From an uncultured Elusimicrobia bacterium (GTDB lineage Bacteria; Elusimicrobiota; Elusimicrobia; Elusimicrobiales; UBA9959), in NCBI GenBank assembly GCA_903873295.1, contig CAIQNV010000049.1:21073-85072 (forward strand): a stretch of DNA of 64,000 nt, in the 5' to 3' direction. Below the pieces are notes generated by a model. It was given only the letters and a program-made list of their open reading frames with translations. It was not told the DNA's origin and made no database searches. The position numbers and the translations under genes were made by a program. Numbering within the stretch: position 1 is the first letter of the stretch; each line of letters begins with the position of its first letter. Shown one piece after another: positions 1 through 7,456 of this stretch.

Positions 1-567
1 CCGCAGAAAGAGAGCCTGCCCACCATGCCTGTTTCCCCCTACGCCGTCAGCAAGCTGGCGGGGGAGCACTATTGCCATGTTTACGCCAGGACCTACGGGC
101 TGGAAACCGTGGCGCTGCGTTATTTTAACGTGTTCGGCCCCAGGCAGAATCCGGAGTCGGTCTATTCCGCCGTGATCCCGCGCTTTATGGAGCTGGTGAT
201 GCAGGGCAGGCCGCTCGAGATACACTGGGACGGGAAGCAGTCGCGCGATTTTACTTACGTGAGCAACGTGGTGGACGGGAATATCCGCGCGGCGCTGGCC
301 GGCGGGGGGATTTCCGGGAAGACCATCAACCTGGCGACGGGAACCAACATCTCGCTGCTCGATATCGCGAGCCAGCTTGAGAAGATCACCGGGCATAGGA
401 TCGCCCGGACTTTCTCCCCGAAGCGCAAGGGCGACATCCGCAAGACTTATTCGGATATTTCCCTCGCCCGCAGGGAGCTCAAGTATAAGCCGCTGGTCGG
501 CTTCCCGGAAGGCCTCAGGCTTACCTGGGACTATTTCTCTAAAAAGTTCACGGGGGCCCTGAAATGA
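1..567 (+). CDS. NAD-dependent sugar-nucleotide epimerase/dehydratase, C-terminal part (5' end outside window)
   Basis: This is the end of an extended short-chain dehydrogenase acting on nucleotide sugars. The frame is open from the first base, so the true start lies upstream; the Met at 25 is internal. The visible part begins just before the catalytic YxxxK motif (SPYAVSK), followed by the RYFNVFGPRQ segment typical of UDP-glucose and UDP-GlcNAc 4-epimerases and a C-terminal substrate-binding region (RDFTYVSNVVDGN). The family usually has about 310-330 residues, so roughly 40% is missing, including the Rossmann GxxGxxG motif. The exact sugar cannot be assigned. Its stop overlaps the next start (ATGA), so the two genes are probably translationally coupled. 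Membership in the family is secure, the substrate is not. Confidence 0.85.
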   Translation, partial: PQKESLPTMPVSPYAVSKLAGEHYCHVYARTYGLETVALRYFNVFGPRQNPESVYSAVIPRFMELVMQGRPLEIHWDGKQSRDFTYVSNVVDGNIRAALAGGGISGKTINLATGTNISLLDIASQLEKITGHRIARTFSPKRKGDIRKTYSDISLARRELKYKPLVGFPEGLRLTWDYFSKKFTGALK

Positions 568-1127
568 TATTCAATGTCTCTTCCTCTTCTGGCTGGATAG
601 AAGTGGTGTGCGGCAGCATGTTCTCCGGCAAAACCCAGGAGCTGATACGCCGCCTCAAGCTTGCCGCTATAGCGAAGCAGAGGGTGCAGGTGTTCAACTC
701 CCATCTGGACGTGCGCTATTCGAAGGAGCATCTTGTCTCGCACGACAAGTCCACGCTGGCGGCCCGCCCGGTCAAGACCGCGAAGGAAATTTTAAAAGAG
801 ATAGGCAAGGATACCCAGGTGGTGGGGATAGACGAGGCGCATTTCTTCGGCGAGGAAATCGTGGAGGTCGCGCAGAAGCTGGCCGATTCCGGCCGCCGCG
901 TGATAGTGGCGGGGCTCGACCAGGATTACCGCGGCGAGGCTTTTACGAATATGGCGAAGCTTATGGCGGTGTCGGAATTCGTCACCAAGAACCTGGCCAT
1001 CTGCATGGTCTGCGGCAACCCCGCTCATTACAGCCAGCGCCTGACTGATTCCGGCCGCCGCATCGAAGTGGGCGCCGGCGATAAATACGAGGCCCGCTGC
1101 CGCAAATGCTTCCAGCCGGAGAAATAG
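564..1127 (+). CDS. tdk: Thymidine kinase (type II)
   Basis: Phosphorylates thymidine to dTMP with ATP in the cytoplasmic salvage pathway. The 187-residue length is normal for the type II family. The P-loop GSMFSGKT is at residues 17-24. A DEAHFF segment near residue 89 supplies the Walker B and catalytic acid region. A C-terminal zinc site is formed by a CMVC pair and a CRKC pair. The start overlaps the epimerase stop by 4 nt. ThyX, the de novo thymidylate route, is encoded near 60 kb, so both sources of dTMP are present in this genome. Confidence 0.95.
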   Translation: MIFNVSSSSGWIEVVCGSMFSGKTQELIRRLKLAAIAKQRVQVFNSHLDVRYSKEHLVSHDKSTLAARPVKTAKEILKEIGKDTQVVGIDEAHFFGEEIVEVAQKLADSGRRVIVAGLDQDYRGEAFTNMAKLMAVSEFVTKNLAICMVCGNPAHYSQRLTDSGRRIEVGAGDKYEARCRKCFQPEK

Positions 1128-1138
1128 CACCCGCTCTT

Positions 1139-1636
1139 ATGTACCGATCCGAAAAATTCAATCCTACGCTGTTCGGAAAGCTTTTCCACCTCGGGAGCAA
1201 GCTCGCGGGTTCCAACCGCTGGCTTAAGCTGGCCGAGATCCTGCCCTGGGAGAGACTGGACGCGGCTTACGGCCGGCATTTCTCTGCCGGGTACGGCCGC
1301 CCGGCCAAGGACTCCCGCCTGGTCTGCGGCCTGCTGGTAGTGAAGCGGCTTAAAGAGCTGTCGGACGAGGACGCCGTCGCCGAGTTCATGGAGAGCCCGT
1401 ATCTGCAGGCCTTCTGCGGCCTGGAATATTTCTCCCTCGAGGACGTGATAAATCCCGGGATACTTTCCGAGCGCCGCAAGCGCCTGGGCGCCGAGTTCCT
1501 GGCGTTCCTCGACTCGGAGCTCCTGGCCGCGCTTAAAGCCAATAAGGACCTGAAGTTCCGCCTGCCCCGCGCCGTCTCTCCCGAAGAGGGTTTCTGGCCG
1601 TCCCTGCTGTCAAAGCTCCGCACCTTCTTTCCATAA
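1139..1636 (+). CDS. Isolated transposase N-terminal domain protein (DUF772-like), no catalytic domain
   Basis: About 165 residues resembling the N-terminal domain of IS5/IS1182-type transposases: LPWERLDAAYGRHF, GYGRPAKDSRLVCGLLVVK, then ESPYLQAFCGLEYF. In those families the domain precedes a DDE nuclease of some 300 residues; here the protein ends after a short C-terminal tail and nothing resembling a DDE domain follows. I chose the Met at 1139 because family members begin close to this point; an in-frame start at 1106 would overlap tdk. It is either a relic of an insertion sequence or a solo, perhaps domesticated, DNA-binding protein. No flanking inverted repeats were seen. Confidence 0.7.
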   Translation: MYRSEKFNPTLFGKLFHLGSKLAGSNRWLKLAEILPWERLDAAYGRHFSAGYGRPAKDSRLVCGLLVVKRLKELSDEDAVAEFMESPYLQAFCGLEYFSLEDVINPGILSERRKRLGAEFLAFLDSELLAALKANKDLKFRLPRAVSPEEGFWPSLLSKLRTFFP

Positions 1637-1665
1637 ACAGCCGCCGGAGGCCGTTCAAATAAAAA

Positions 1666-1685
1666 AGCGGAACTTCCGTTCCGCT
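1666..1685 (-). terminator. Rho-independent terminator after tolB
   Basis: An 8-bp perfect stem (AGCGGAAC / GTTCCGCT) with a TTCC loop. Read on the minus strand it is followed by a run of T, so it suits the end of the pal-cpoB-tolB unit. On the plus strand no T run follows, so it is less likely to stop transcription from the transposase-like gene. Confidence 0.8.
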
Positions 1686-1712
1686 CTCCCCGGCCCCCGC
1701 TAAACCTTCCGC

Positions 1713-2996
1713 CTACTGCGACCAGCTCGGCGTAAACGAGTTCCCCTTCAGCTCCACCAGCGGGTGGGGGGCGCTGCCGTCCGCGTCCATGATAAAGATC
1801 TCCCTGCGCCCGTTGCGCGTCGAGGTGAAGGCCACGAACCTTCCGTCCGGCGACCAGGAGGGGTCCTCGTTGTCGCCGGCGCCGCTGGTCAGGCGGCGTA
1901 TCTGGCTGCCGGTCAGATCGGTTATGAAAATATTGAATTTTTCCTTCGGCGTCTCGCGCCCTGCAAAAACTATCCATTCCCCGGACGGCGACCAGGAGGG
2001 GGAGTCGCACCAGTTGAAGCGCGTGAGCTTGCGCGTCTTGCCGGAGGCTATGTCCAGCACGTAAAGCTGCGGGTTCCCGGAGCGGTCGGAGACGAAGGCC
2101 ACCTGGCCGCCGTCGGGGGCCCAGGTGGGCGAAGAGCTGACCCCGAAGCCCTTCAGCAGCTTCTTCACCGCCTTGGTCATCACGTTAAGCGTGTAGATGC
2201 CGGGGTCCTCGCCGCGCGAAAGCGTCATGACCATGGTCATGCCGTCCGGCGAGAAACCGCCGGGGATATTGAGGCCCTGGAATGTGGTAAAAGGCCGGAT
2301 CTTGCCGGCCTTCAGATCGATCTCGAACATGTCCGGGTTGCCCCAGCGGTAGGTGGTGTAATAGATCCTGGAGGAGTCGACCGACCAGCGCGGCAGCAGG
2401 TCGATGCTGTTGTCGGAGGTGAGGCGCACAAGGTTCTCTCCGTCGTAGTCGGCTATGTATATTTCCTTGCGGCCGGTGGCGTTGTTGGCGAACGCCAGTT
2501 TCGAATGGGCTATTCCCTGCCGCCCGGTCAGGCGCATCACCACGTCGTCGGCGAACATGTGCGCCGCGCGGCGCATGGCCCGCTTCTCCCCCTGATAGAA
2601 CTTCTCCATCACCACCTTGTCGCCGGAGAGATCGTAAAGGCGCGCCGTGAAAGTCCACACCGCGCCGGAATCCTGCGCCCGGCCGGTAATAAGGTGGCCG
2701 GCCAGGGATTTCCAGTAGGCGAGGGATTCCTGGCTTGCGTCAAGATTGGCGGTGGACAGGGCGTCCTCTTTCAGGTCAAAATAGCGGGAGTAAAGCAGGT
2801 CCGCGCGGATTATTTCGCGCAGGGCTTCCGCGAGGGCGAGGTCTTCGGGGGTCTGCGGCCTGGACGGGTGGAACCGGGCCAGGGCCACGGCGGTTTTTTT
2901 TACTTCGATGCCCGGCGAGACGCCGATGTAAACTTCGGTGCCGGCGCCGGCGCGGGGCGCCAGCGCGAACATCGCGGCTGCCAGTACTTTAAACAT
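1713..2996 (-). CDS. tolB: Tol-Pal system periplasmic protein TolB
   Basis: Periplasmic component of the Tol-Pal system, which links the outer membrane to peptidoglycan and helps it constrict at division. It has 427 residues, the usual size. A signal peptide (MFKVLAAAMFALAPRAGAG) is followed by the TolB N-terminal domain (residues about 20-150, containing RADLLYSRYFDL) and a six-bladed WD40-like propeller with repeated PD40 blades of the form SPDGxxxxF.S.R.G...I, such as DPSWSPDGRFVAFTSTRNG near the C-terminus. It is the last gene of the unit, 6 bp after cpoB. TolQ, TolR and TolA are not in the window. Confidence 0.93.
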   Translation of the reverse strand: MFKVLAAAMFALAPRAGAGTEVYIGVSPGIEVKKTAVALARFHPSRPQTPEDLALAEALREIIRADLLYSRYFDLKEDALSTANLDASQESLAYWKSLAGHLITGRAQDSGAVWTFTARLYDLSGDKVVMEKFYQGEKRAMRRAAHMFADDVVMRLTGRQGIAHSKLAFANNATGRKEIYIADYDGENLVRLTSDNSIDLLPRWSVDSSRIYYTTYRWGNPDMFEIDLKAGKIRPFTTFQGLNIPGGFSPDGMTMVMTLSRGEDPGIYTLNVMTKAVKKLLKGFGVSSSPTWAPDGGQVAFVSDRSGNPQLYVLDIASGKTRKLTRFNWCDSPSWSPSGEWIVFAGRETPKEKFNIFITDLTGSQIRRLTSGAGDNEDPSWSPDGRFVAFTSTRNGRREIFIMDADGSAPHPLVELKGNSFTPSWSQ

Positions 2997-3002
2997 GCGG
3001 GC

Positions 3003-3779
3003 TCAGCCCTTCTTCGCGGGAACTTTTGCCGGCCTGGCCGGAACCCTGGCCGGGGCCGCCGGGGGCTTTGCCGTAAGCCTGACAATATAGTCCCTGGCTG
3101 TTTTTGCTTCCTGCGACTGCGGAAAATCCTTTACCACTGACTGCAGGTATTTAAGCGCTTCGGCCTTTTTGTCCTCGGGCAGCTTAAGCAGCGCCGTCGC
3201 GTATTTAAGCCGGGCGGCGGGTACGCGCGCGCCCTGGGGGAATTTTTCAAGCACGCTGGCGTAGGCCAGCGCGGCGTCCTGCCAGCGCTCCTTGAGATAG
3301 AGCGATTCCCCCAGATAGAAATAAGAGCCCTCGGCCATTTCCCCGGCGGGGAACTTGGAAAGATAGGATTTGAAGCCGGCGGCGGCGGCGTCGAAGCTGT
3401 TGTTGAGGAAAGCGTTATAGGCGTCGTTGTAGATCTTGGCGGGCAGCAGCGAGCTTTCCACTTCCTCCTGTTGTTTGCGTATGGTCTGGCCTATGGCGTT
3501 GACGCGCTTGCTCATGGAGTTGTCGATCTCGTCGAGCCGCGAGGTGAGGCGGTCCATCTGGACGGAGAAATCCTTCATGCTCTCCGAGGACGCGTTGAGG
3601 TTCTTGGAGAGGTCCTCCATCTTCACCGCCAGTTCCGCCTGGTTCTTCTGCATATTGGTCAGGCTGGTGTTCAGATCGTCCATCTGGCTCTGCATCTGCA
3701 GCATATCCTGCTGCGTGGCCACGCAGCCGGAGGCGAGCAGGCAGACGGGCACGAGCAGCAGTATTTTGGGAAGGGACAT
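3003..3779 (-). CDS. cpoB: Cell division coordinator CpoB/YbgF-like lipoprotein
   Basis: Tol-Pal-associated periplasmic protein of 258 residues. The N-terminus has a lipobox (LLASGC, Cys19), so it is predicted to be a lipoprotein, whereas the E. coli protein is soluble. Residues about 22-115 form a heptad-rich coiled coil (trimerisation region). Residues about 125-235 carry TPR-type repeats (AYNAFLNNSFDAAAAGF, GESLYLKERWQDAALAY). The C-terminus is rich in Pro, Ala and Lys. The ATG follows the pal stop directly (TAAATG), which implies translational coupling. In E. coli the protein coordinates PBP1B with outer-membrane constriction; the same role here is inferred. Confidence 0.88.
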   Translation of the reverse strand: MSLPKILLLVPVCLLASGCVATQQDMLQMQSQMDDLNTSLTNMQKNQAELAVKMEDLSKNLNASSESMKDFSVQMDRLTSRLDEIDNSMSKRVNAIGQTIRKQQEEVESSLLPAKIYNDAYNAFLNNSFDAAAAGFKSYLSKFPAGEMAEGSYFYLGESLYLKERWQDAALAYASVLEKFPQGARVPAARLKYATALLKLPEDKKAEALKYLQSVVKDFPQSQEAKTARDYIVRLTAKPPAAPARVPARPAKVPAKKG

Positions 3780-4328
3780 TTAATTGCCTTTTATCTTTGT
3801 TTCCGCGCGGCGGTTCTGCAGCCAGCAGGCCTCGCTGGCCTCGGTGCAGAGGGGCATTTCCTCACCGTAGGAGATGGTGCCGATTGTATTTTCCTGCACG
3901 CCCAGGCGCACGTAGTAGTCGCGCACGGCCTTGGCCCTTTTCTGGCCCAGCGCCAGATTATATTCCACGGTCCCGCGGTCGTCGCAGTGGCCTTCCACCA
4001 GCACGGCCCAGTCCTTGCGGGCCTTTATCAGCGCGGCGTTGGCCTGCAGCGTAGCGCGGGTCGCTTCGGAAAGCTCGTAGCGGTCATAGTCGAAGTTTAT
4101 GGTCTTGATGCTAGTCTGGCTGAGGAATTCCCCCCTGCGGATCTCCCCCTCCGTGGTGAAGGTGTCGGAACTCTCCTGCACATCCAGGCCGGGGATGGTG
4201 GCGGTATCGGTGGTCATGTCGGCTTTTAGATCGCTGGCGCTTTTGACATTTTTATTATTGCAGGATGAAAGCGTGAAAGCGGCGAGCAGCGGTAAGACAA
4301 AAGCGAGCAGCAGGGTGCATTTCTTCAT
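3780..4328 (-). CDS. pal: Peptidoglycan-associated lipoprotein Pal
   Basis: Outer-membrane lipoprotein that binds peptidoglycan non-covalently. Signal peptide with lipobox (FTLSSC, Cys23), a short linker, then an OmpA-like domain at about residues 70-180 with the expected INFDYDRYELSE start, the VEGHCDDRGTVEYN segment and the LGQKRAKAVRDYYVRLGV helix. Length 182 residues, near the usual 170. It is the first gene of the unit, with a clear GGAGG ribosome site upstream. Gene order here is pal-cpoB-tolB, not the common tolB-pal-cpoB. Confidence 0.94.
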   Translation of the reverse strand: MKKCTLLLAFVLPLLAAFTLSSCNNKNVKSASDLKADMTTDTATIPGLDVQESSDTFTTEGEIRRGEFLSQTSIKTINFDYDRYELSEATRATLQANAALIKARKDWAVLVEGHCDDRGTVEYNLALGQKRAKAVRDYYVRLGVQENTIGTISYGEEMPLCTEASEACWLQNRRAETKIKGN

Positions 4329-4362
4329 TACTGAAACCTCCGTATACTGTGACGTCCTATAT

Positions 4363-4391
4363 AATTTATAAAAAATCCCGCGTCTTTACAA
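4363..4391 (-). promoter_or_regulatory. Possible promoter for pal-cpoB-tolB
   Basis: On the minus strand, TTGTAA and TAAATT are separated by 17 bp in an AT-rich stretch about 40 bp upstream of pal. The match to sigma-70 consensus is weak and the -10 placement is uncertain because the AT run allows other registers. Confidence 0.3.
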
Positions 4392-4422
4392 TAGGGGGGA
4401 GCAGAAACAGCGTGGCAGTTCC

Positions 4423-5286
4423 CTAAAGTTTTGTTTGCGCCGCGAGGTAAAGGCCGGCGGAGAGGAGGAGGCCGTAGACGGCCACAAGCTTTGCCGTTTC
4501 AGGCACAAGCGCCGGAAAATCGCCCTTTGAAGCCAGGCGCATAAGCTTCAGCGAAAGCGGAATGGAGACGGCGCAGAAAACCGCGGGCCAGACGCTGCCG
4601 AACGTGAGAGAGAAAAAATAGGGCGCAAAAATAAGGGCGTAATAAAACGTTTTAGCCCGTCGCGGCCCGAGCGCGGCGGCCAGCGTAGTAAATTCCGCCT
4701 CCGTATCGCTCTTTACGTCGCGCATGTTGTTCGCGTGGAGTATGCCCACTATCAGCAGGCCCAGCGGGATGGAGGCCCAGAGGGCCTCGGGCAGGAAAAC
4801 CCCGGTCTGTATCAGCGCCGTGCCGCTGACTATGCACGGCCCGAAAGCGAAGAAGATCCCCGCGTCGCCCAGCGTGCGGTACTTGTAGGCGAAGCCGGAG
4901 GCCGTGTAGAACCAGGCCAGCGCGAAACCGGCCGCGCCCAGCCAGAGCAGCGAGGGAACATGGTTCTTGAAAGCCAGCAGAAAGCCTATGCCCGCTCCGG
5001 CGGCGAACATCCCGAGCGACGCAAGCATCATTGCCCGCGGGGTTATCAGGCCGTCGACCAGGCCCCGGTCGTCGGCTGTTTCCTTATGGTCCACGCCGTT
5101 CTTGAAATCAAAATAGGTGTTGGCCAGGTTGGCGGCGGAGTGTACGAGCAGCGCCGCCGTAAGCGTCAGCGCGAAATCCAGCCGGGAGAACCTCCCGTGC
5201 CGCCAGGCTATCACCGAGCCTAAAATGACCGTAACCAGAGAGGCCGGCCAGGAATAAGCGCGCAGTATTATCAGCCATTTTTTCAT
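4423..5286 (-). CDS. menA: 1,4-dihydroxy-2-naphthoate polyprenyltransferase (UbiA family)
   Basis: Membrane enzyme that attaches a polyprenyl chain to 1,4-dihydroxy-2-naphthoate in menaquinone synthesis. 287 residues with about eight or nine hydrophobic segments. First Asp-rich motif NTYFDFKNGVD (N56, D60, D66), second motif NNMRDVKSD near residue 188, both in the positions expected for UbiA prenyltransferases; the NNMRD form is typical of MenA. It is followed on the opposite side of a 58-bp gap by a polyprenyl diphosphate synthase that would make its substrate; that gap holds a small perfect hairpin (GCCGCG-GTA-CGCGGC at 5301-5315). MenA is preferred over UbiA or chlorophyll synthase on motif form and neighbour, without a tree. 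Confidence 0.85.
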   Translation of the reverse strand: MKKWLIILRAYSWPASLVTVILGSVIAWRHGRFSRLDFALTLTAALLVHSAANLANTYFDFKNGVDHKETADDRGLVDGLITPRAMMLASLGMFAAGAGIGFLLAFKNHVPSLLWLGAAGFALAWFYTASGFAYKYRTLGDAGIFFAFGPCIVSGTALIQTGVFLPEALWASIPLGLLIVGILHANNMRDVKSDTEAEFTTLAAALGPRRAKTFYYALIFAPYFFSLTFGSVWPAVFCAVSIPLSLKLMRLASKGDFPALVPETAKLVAVYGLLLSAGLYLAAQTKL

Positions 5287-5344
5287 AAAATGCGGGTTTC
5301 GCCGCGGTACGCGGCGAGCGGCACGGTGCGGCGGCTTACTGCTT

Positions 5345-6310
5345 CTACGCCGTGCGCGCGCCTAAGGCCAGCAGAAAATCTTTCAGGGCTTCGGCTTCCT
5401 TCCTGTGCGGGAAGGTGTCTATAAGCGGGAAGAGATTTTTAAGCTTTTCCGCCGCCGTTTTTCTCGCCGTTCCGGAAAAACCGCCTTTCCTCACAAGTTC
5501 CGCGAGGTCCAAAGCGGGAGCCAGGTCGGCCTCCGGCCCGGCTTTTACAGAGGCCAGCAGCTTCTCCGCCCGCGGCCCGGCCTGCGCGTCGTTCAGCGCC
5601 AGTATAAGCGGCAGCGTGAACTTGCCTTCTTTGATATCCTTCAGGGTTTCCTTGCCGCAGGCGTCGGCGTCGCCCTCGAAATCCAGCACGTCGTCAATGA
5701 GCTGGAAGGCCGAGCCCGCCTCTTCCCCCAGGCGCGCGCAGTCGTCGAGCATTTCCGGCTTTTCCGCCAGGCGGCAGGCCGCGAGGGCGCACCAGCGGAA
5801 AAGCGCCCCGGTCTTGAGGGCCACTATCTTTTCCGCCGCCGCGGCCGGGATCTTCTTGCCCCGGGAATTCTCTTCTATGAGGGCGCCCTTCGTCATGCGC
5901 TTTACCGCCTCCACCAGGCTTTCCTGCAGATCAGGGGCCGCGCGCCCGGCGCATTCAAAAGCCAGGGCTATCAGAAGGTCGCCGACCAGTATCGCCGAAT
6001 TTACTCCCACCTGGTCGTAGAGGGTGGGCAGGCCTCTGCGGTAGCGGGCCATGTCGAGGCAGTCGTCGTGCAGCAGGGAGGCGGTGTGGGTAAGCTCCGC
6101 GGCGGCGGCGGCTTTTTCCGCCCGGCGGGACTCCGCTCCCAGAGCGCGGGCCATAAGCAGGGTAAAGCGGGCCCTTGAGGCTTTGCCCATGAAGCTGAAG
6201 GGGAATTTTTCAAAATTAAAAACTTCACGGTCTATCGCGGCCAGTTCGGCCGCGATATACCCGTTCACCGAGCGCAGAGAATCTTCAATATTCCCGGCAG
6301 TTTGTTCCAT
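5345..6310 (-). CDS. Polyprenyl diphosphate synthase (trans-isoprenyl)
   Basis: Condenses isopentenyl diphosphate units onto an allylic primer to build the isoprenoid tail of quinones. 321 residues, the size of long-chain synthases. First Asp-rich motif DDCLD at residues 82-86 followed by RRG, second motif FQLIDDVLDF near residues 200-208; both DDxxD motifs are intact. The neighbour menA suggests a menaquinone-chain (heptaprenyl or octaprenyl) product, but chain length cannot be read with certainty. The ATG has no ribosome site, but a TAAAAT hexamer lies 6 nt upstream, suggesting a leaderless transcript. Confidence 0.88.
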   Translation of the reverse strand: MEQTAGNIEDSLRSVNGYIAAELAAIDREVFNFEKFPFSFMGKASRARFTLLMARALGAESRRAEKAAAAAELTHTASLLHDDCLDMARYRRGLPTLYDQVGVNSAILVGDLLIALAFECAGRAAPDLQESLVEAVKRMTKGALIEENSRGKKIPAAAAEKIVALKTGALFRWCALAACRLAEKPEMLDDCARLGEEAGSAFQLIDDVLDFEGDADACGKETLKDIKEGKFTLPLILALNDAQAGPRAEKLLASVKAGPEADLAPALDLAELVRKGGFSGTARKTAAEKLKNLFPLIDTFPHRKEAEALKDFLLALGARTA

Positions 6311-6316
6311 GTATAC

Positions 6317-6322
6317 ATTTTA
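6317..6322 (-). promoter_or_regulatory. -10 element 6 nt before the polyprenyl synthase ATG
   Basis: TAAAAT on the minus strand, then GTATAC, then ATG. With usual -10 to start-site spacing the transcript would begin at or within a base or two of the ATG. No good -35 is visible. The same arrangement occurs before the CDF exporter, hemW and glnS. Confidence 0.45.
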
Positions 6323-6375
6323 GCATTTAGCCCGCGCTTTTCCTTCAGGCGAAAGCGCCTGGCATATAAAAATAA

Positions 6376-6381
6376 TATAAT
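6376..6381 (+). promoter_or_regulatory. -10 element 6 nt before the CDF exporter ATG
   Basis: Perfect TATAAT followed by CTTTGA and the ATG. There is no Shine-Dalgarno sequence. This is consistent with a leaderless mRNA divergent from the polyprenyl synthase gene. Confidence 0.5.
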
Positions 6382-6387
6382 CTTTGA

Positions 6388-7317
6388 ATGGGACACGAGC
6401 ACGAACACGGGCATGAGCACGGACATTCCTGCGCGCACGGGCACGGCGCCCATTCCCAGCGCAGGGCCATCGCCACCGCGTTCTTCATAACGGCCGGCTT
6501 CATGCTGGTGGAGGCGGCCGGCGGCCTCTTTACGGGCAGCATGGCGCTGCTCAGCGATTCCATGCATATGCTGACCGATGCCGCGGCCCTGGGAATGAGC
6601 TTTTTCGCGTCCAGGCTGGCCGGCCTTAAGCCGGACTCCTCCCGCACCTTCGGCTACCGGCGGGCGGAGGTGGTGGCTGCGCTCGCCAACGCCATGCTGC
6701 TGTGGCTGCTGTCCGGCTACATGCTCCGCGAGGTCTATGAAAGGTTCCAGAGCCCGGTGGCGGTGCTTTCCGGGCCCATGCTGGTGATCGCGGTTATCGG
6801 ACTCCTGGCCAATGTGGTCAGCGCTTATATCCTGCACGGCCACAGCGGCGACAATATCAATATCCGCGGCGCTTTCCTGCACGTGCTGAGCGATCTGGCC
6901 GGTTCCGTCGCGGCTATCGTAGCCGGCGTCGTGATCTATTTCAGCGGCTGGTACCTGGCGGACACTATAGTTTCGCTCCTGATAATAATCCTCATACTGT
7001 TCAGCTCCACCCGGCTTCTTCTGGAGGCTTTCCATATTCTTATGGAGGGGGCTCCGCGCGGGCTTTCCCTGAAAGCCCTGGAAAAGGAGCTGCGCGCCAT
7101 AGACGGGGTTTCGGACGTGCACGAGCTGCACGCCTGGAGCCTTTCCTCCGGCTTCAACGCCCTGAGCGCCCACCTGGTGGTAAAAGACCAGTCCAGACAG
7201 CAGGCCGCCCTTAAAGCCGCCACCTGCGGGGTGGCCGCCTCCTTCGGCATCCGCCACAGCGTTTTTCAGGTGGAAACCGAACCCGTTGAAAACTCCTCCT
7301 GCGACATCTGCGCCTGA
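6388..7317 (+). CDS. Cation diffusion facilitator (CzcD-like Zn2+/Co2+ exporter)
   Basis: Inner-membrane metal/proton antiporter of 309 residues. It opens with a His-rich metal-binding tail (MGHEHEHGHEHGHSCAHGHG), followed by six predicted membrane segments between residues about 27 and 215. Metal-site residues are present in segment 2 (HMLTD, H60 and D64) and segment 5 (HVLSD). The C-terminal cytoplasmic domain includes the VHELHAWSLSSG region characteristic of the family. The sequence is closest in style to the CzcD/ZitB group; metal preference is not determinable. It is monocistronic and divergent from the polyprenyl synthase. Confidence 0.92.
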   Translation: MGHEHEHGHEHGHSCAHGHGAHSQRRAIATAFFITAGFMLVEAAGGLFTGSMALLSDSMHMLTDAAALGMSFFASRLAGLKPDSSRTFGYRRAEVVAALANAMLLWLLSGYMLREVYERFQSPVAVLSGPMLVIAVIGLLANVVSAYILHGHSGDNINIRGAFLHVLSDLAGSVAAIVAGVVIYFSGWYLADTIVSLLIIILILFSSTRLLLEAFHILMEGAPRGLSLKALEKELRAIDGVSDVHELHAWSLSSGFNALSAHLVVKDQSRQQAALKAATCGVAASFGIRHSVFQVETEPVENSSCDICA

Positions 7318-7351
7318 AAACCTGATGTATCAAAAGTAACAGAATTTGTTG

Positions 7352-7380
7352 TTGACTTACGGTTGCCGCTAACCTATAAT
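7352..7380 (+). promoter_or_regulatory. Near-consensus sigma-70 promoter upstream of the surface-protein cluster
   Basis: TTGACT, a 17-bp spacer, then TATAAT. The predicted start gives a leader of about 70 nt before the FecR-domain gene, with a small hairpin (AGCCC / GGGCT at 7411-7427). This is the best promoter in the window by match and spacing. Confidence 0.8.
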
Positions 7381-7456
7381 CAAAAGTGAGCAGTTCAGGG
7401 GACGTTAATAAGCCCTAAGGGTGGGCTATGCCCGCGTTATAAAACAGGAGTTCCTA

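Noticed and set aside
1764..3140. A 458-codon plus-strand frame opposite tolB
   Set aside because: tolB has a signal peptide and propeller blades on the minus strand; the other frame is featureless.
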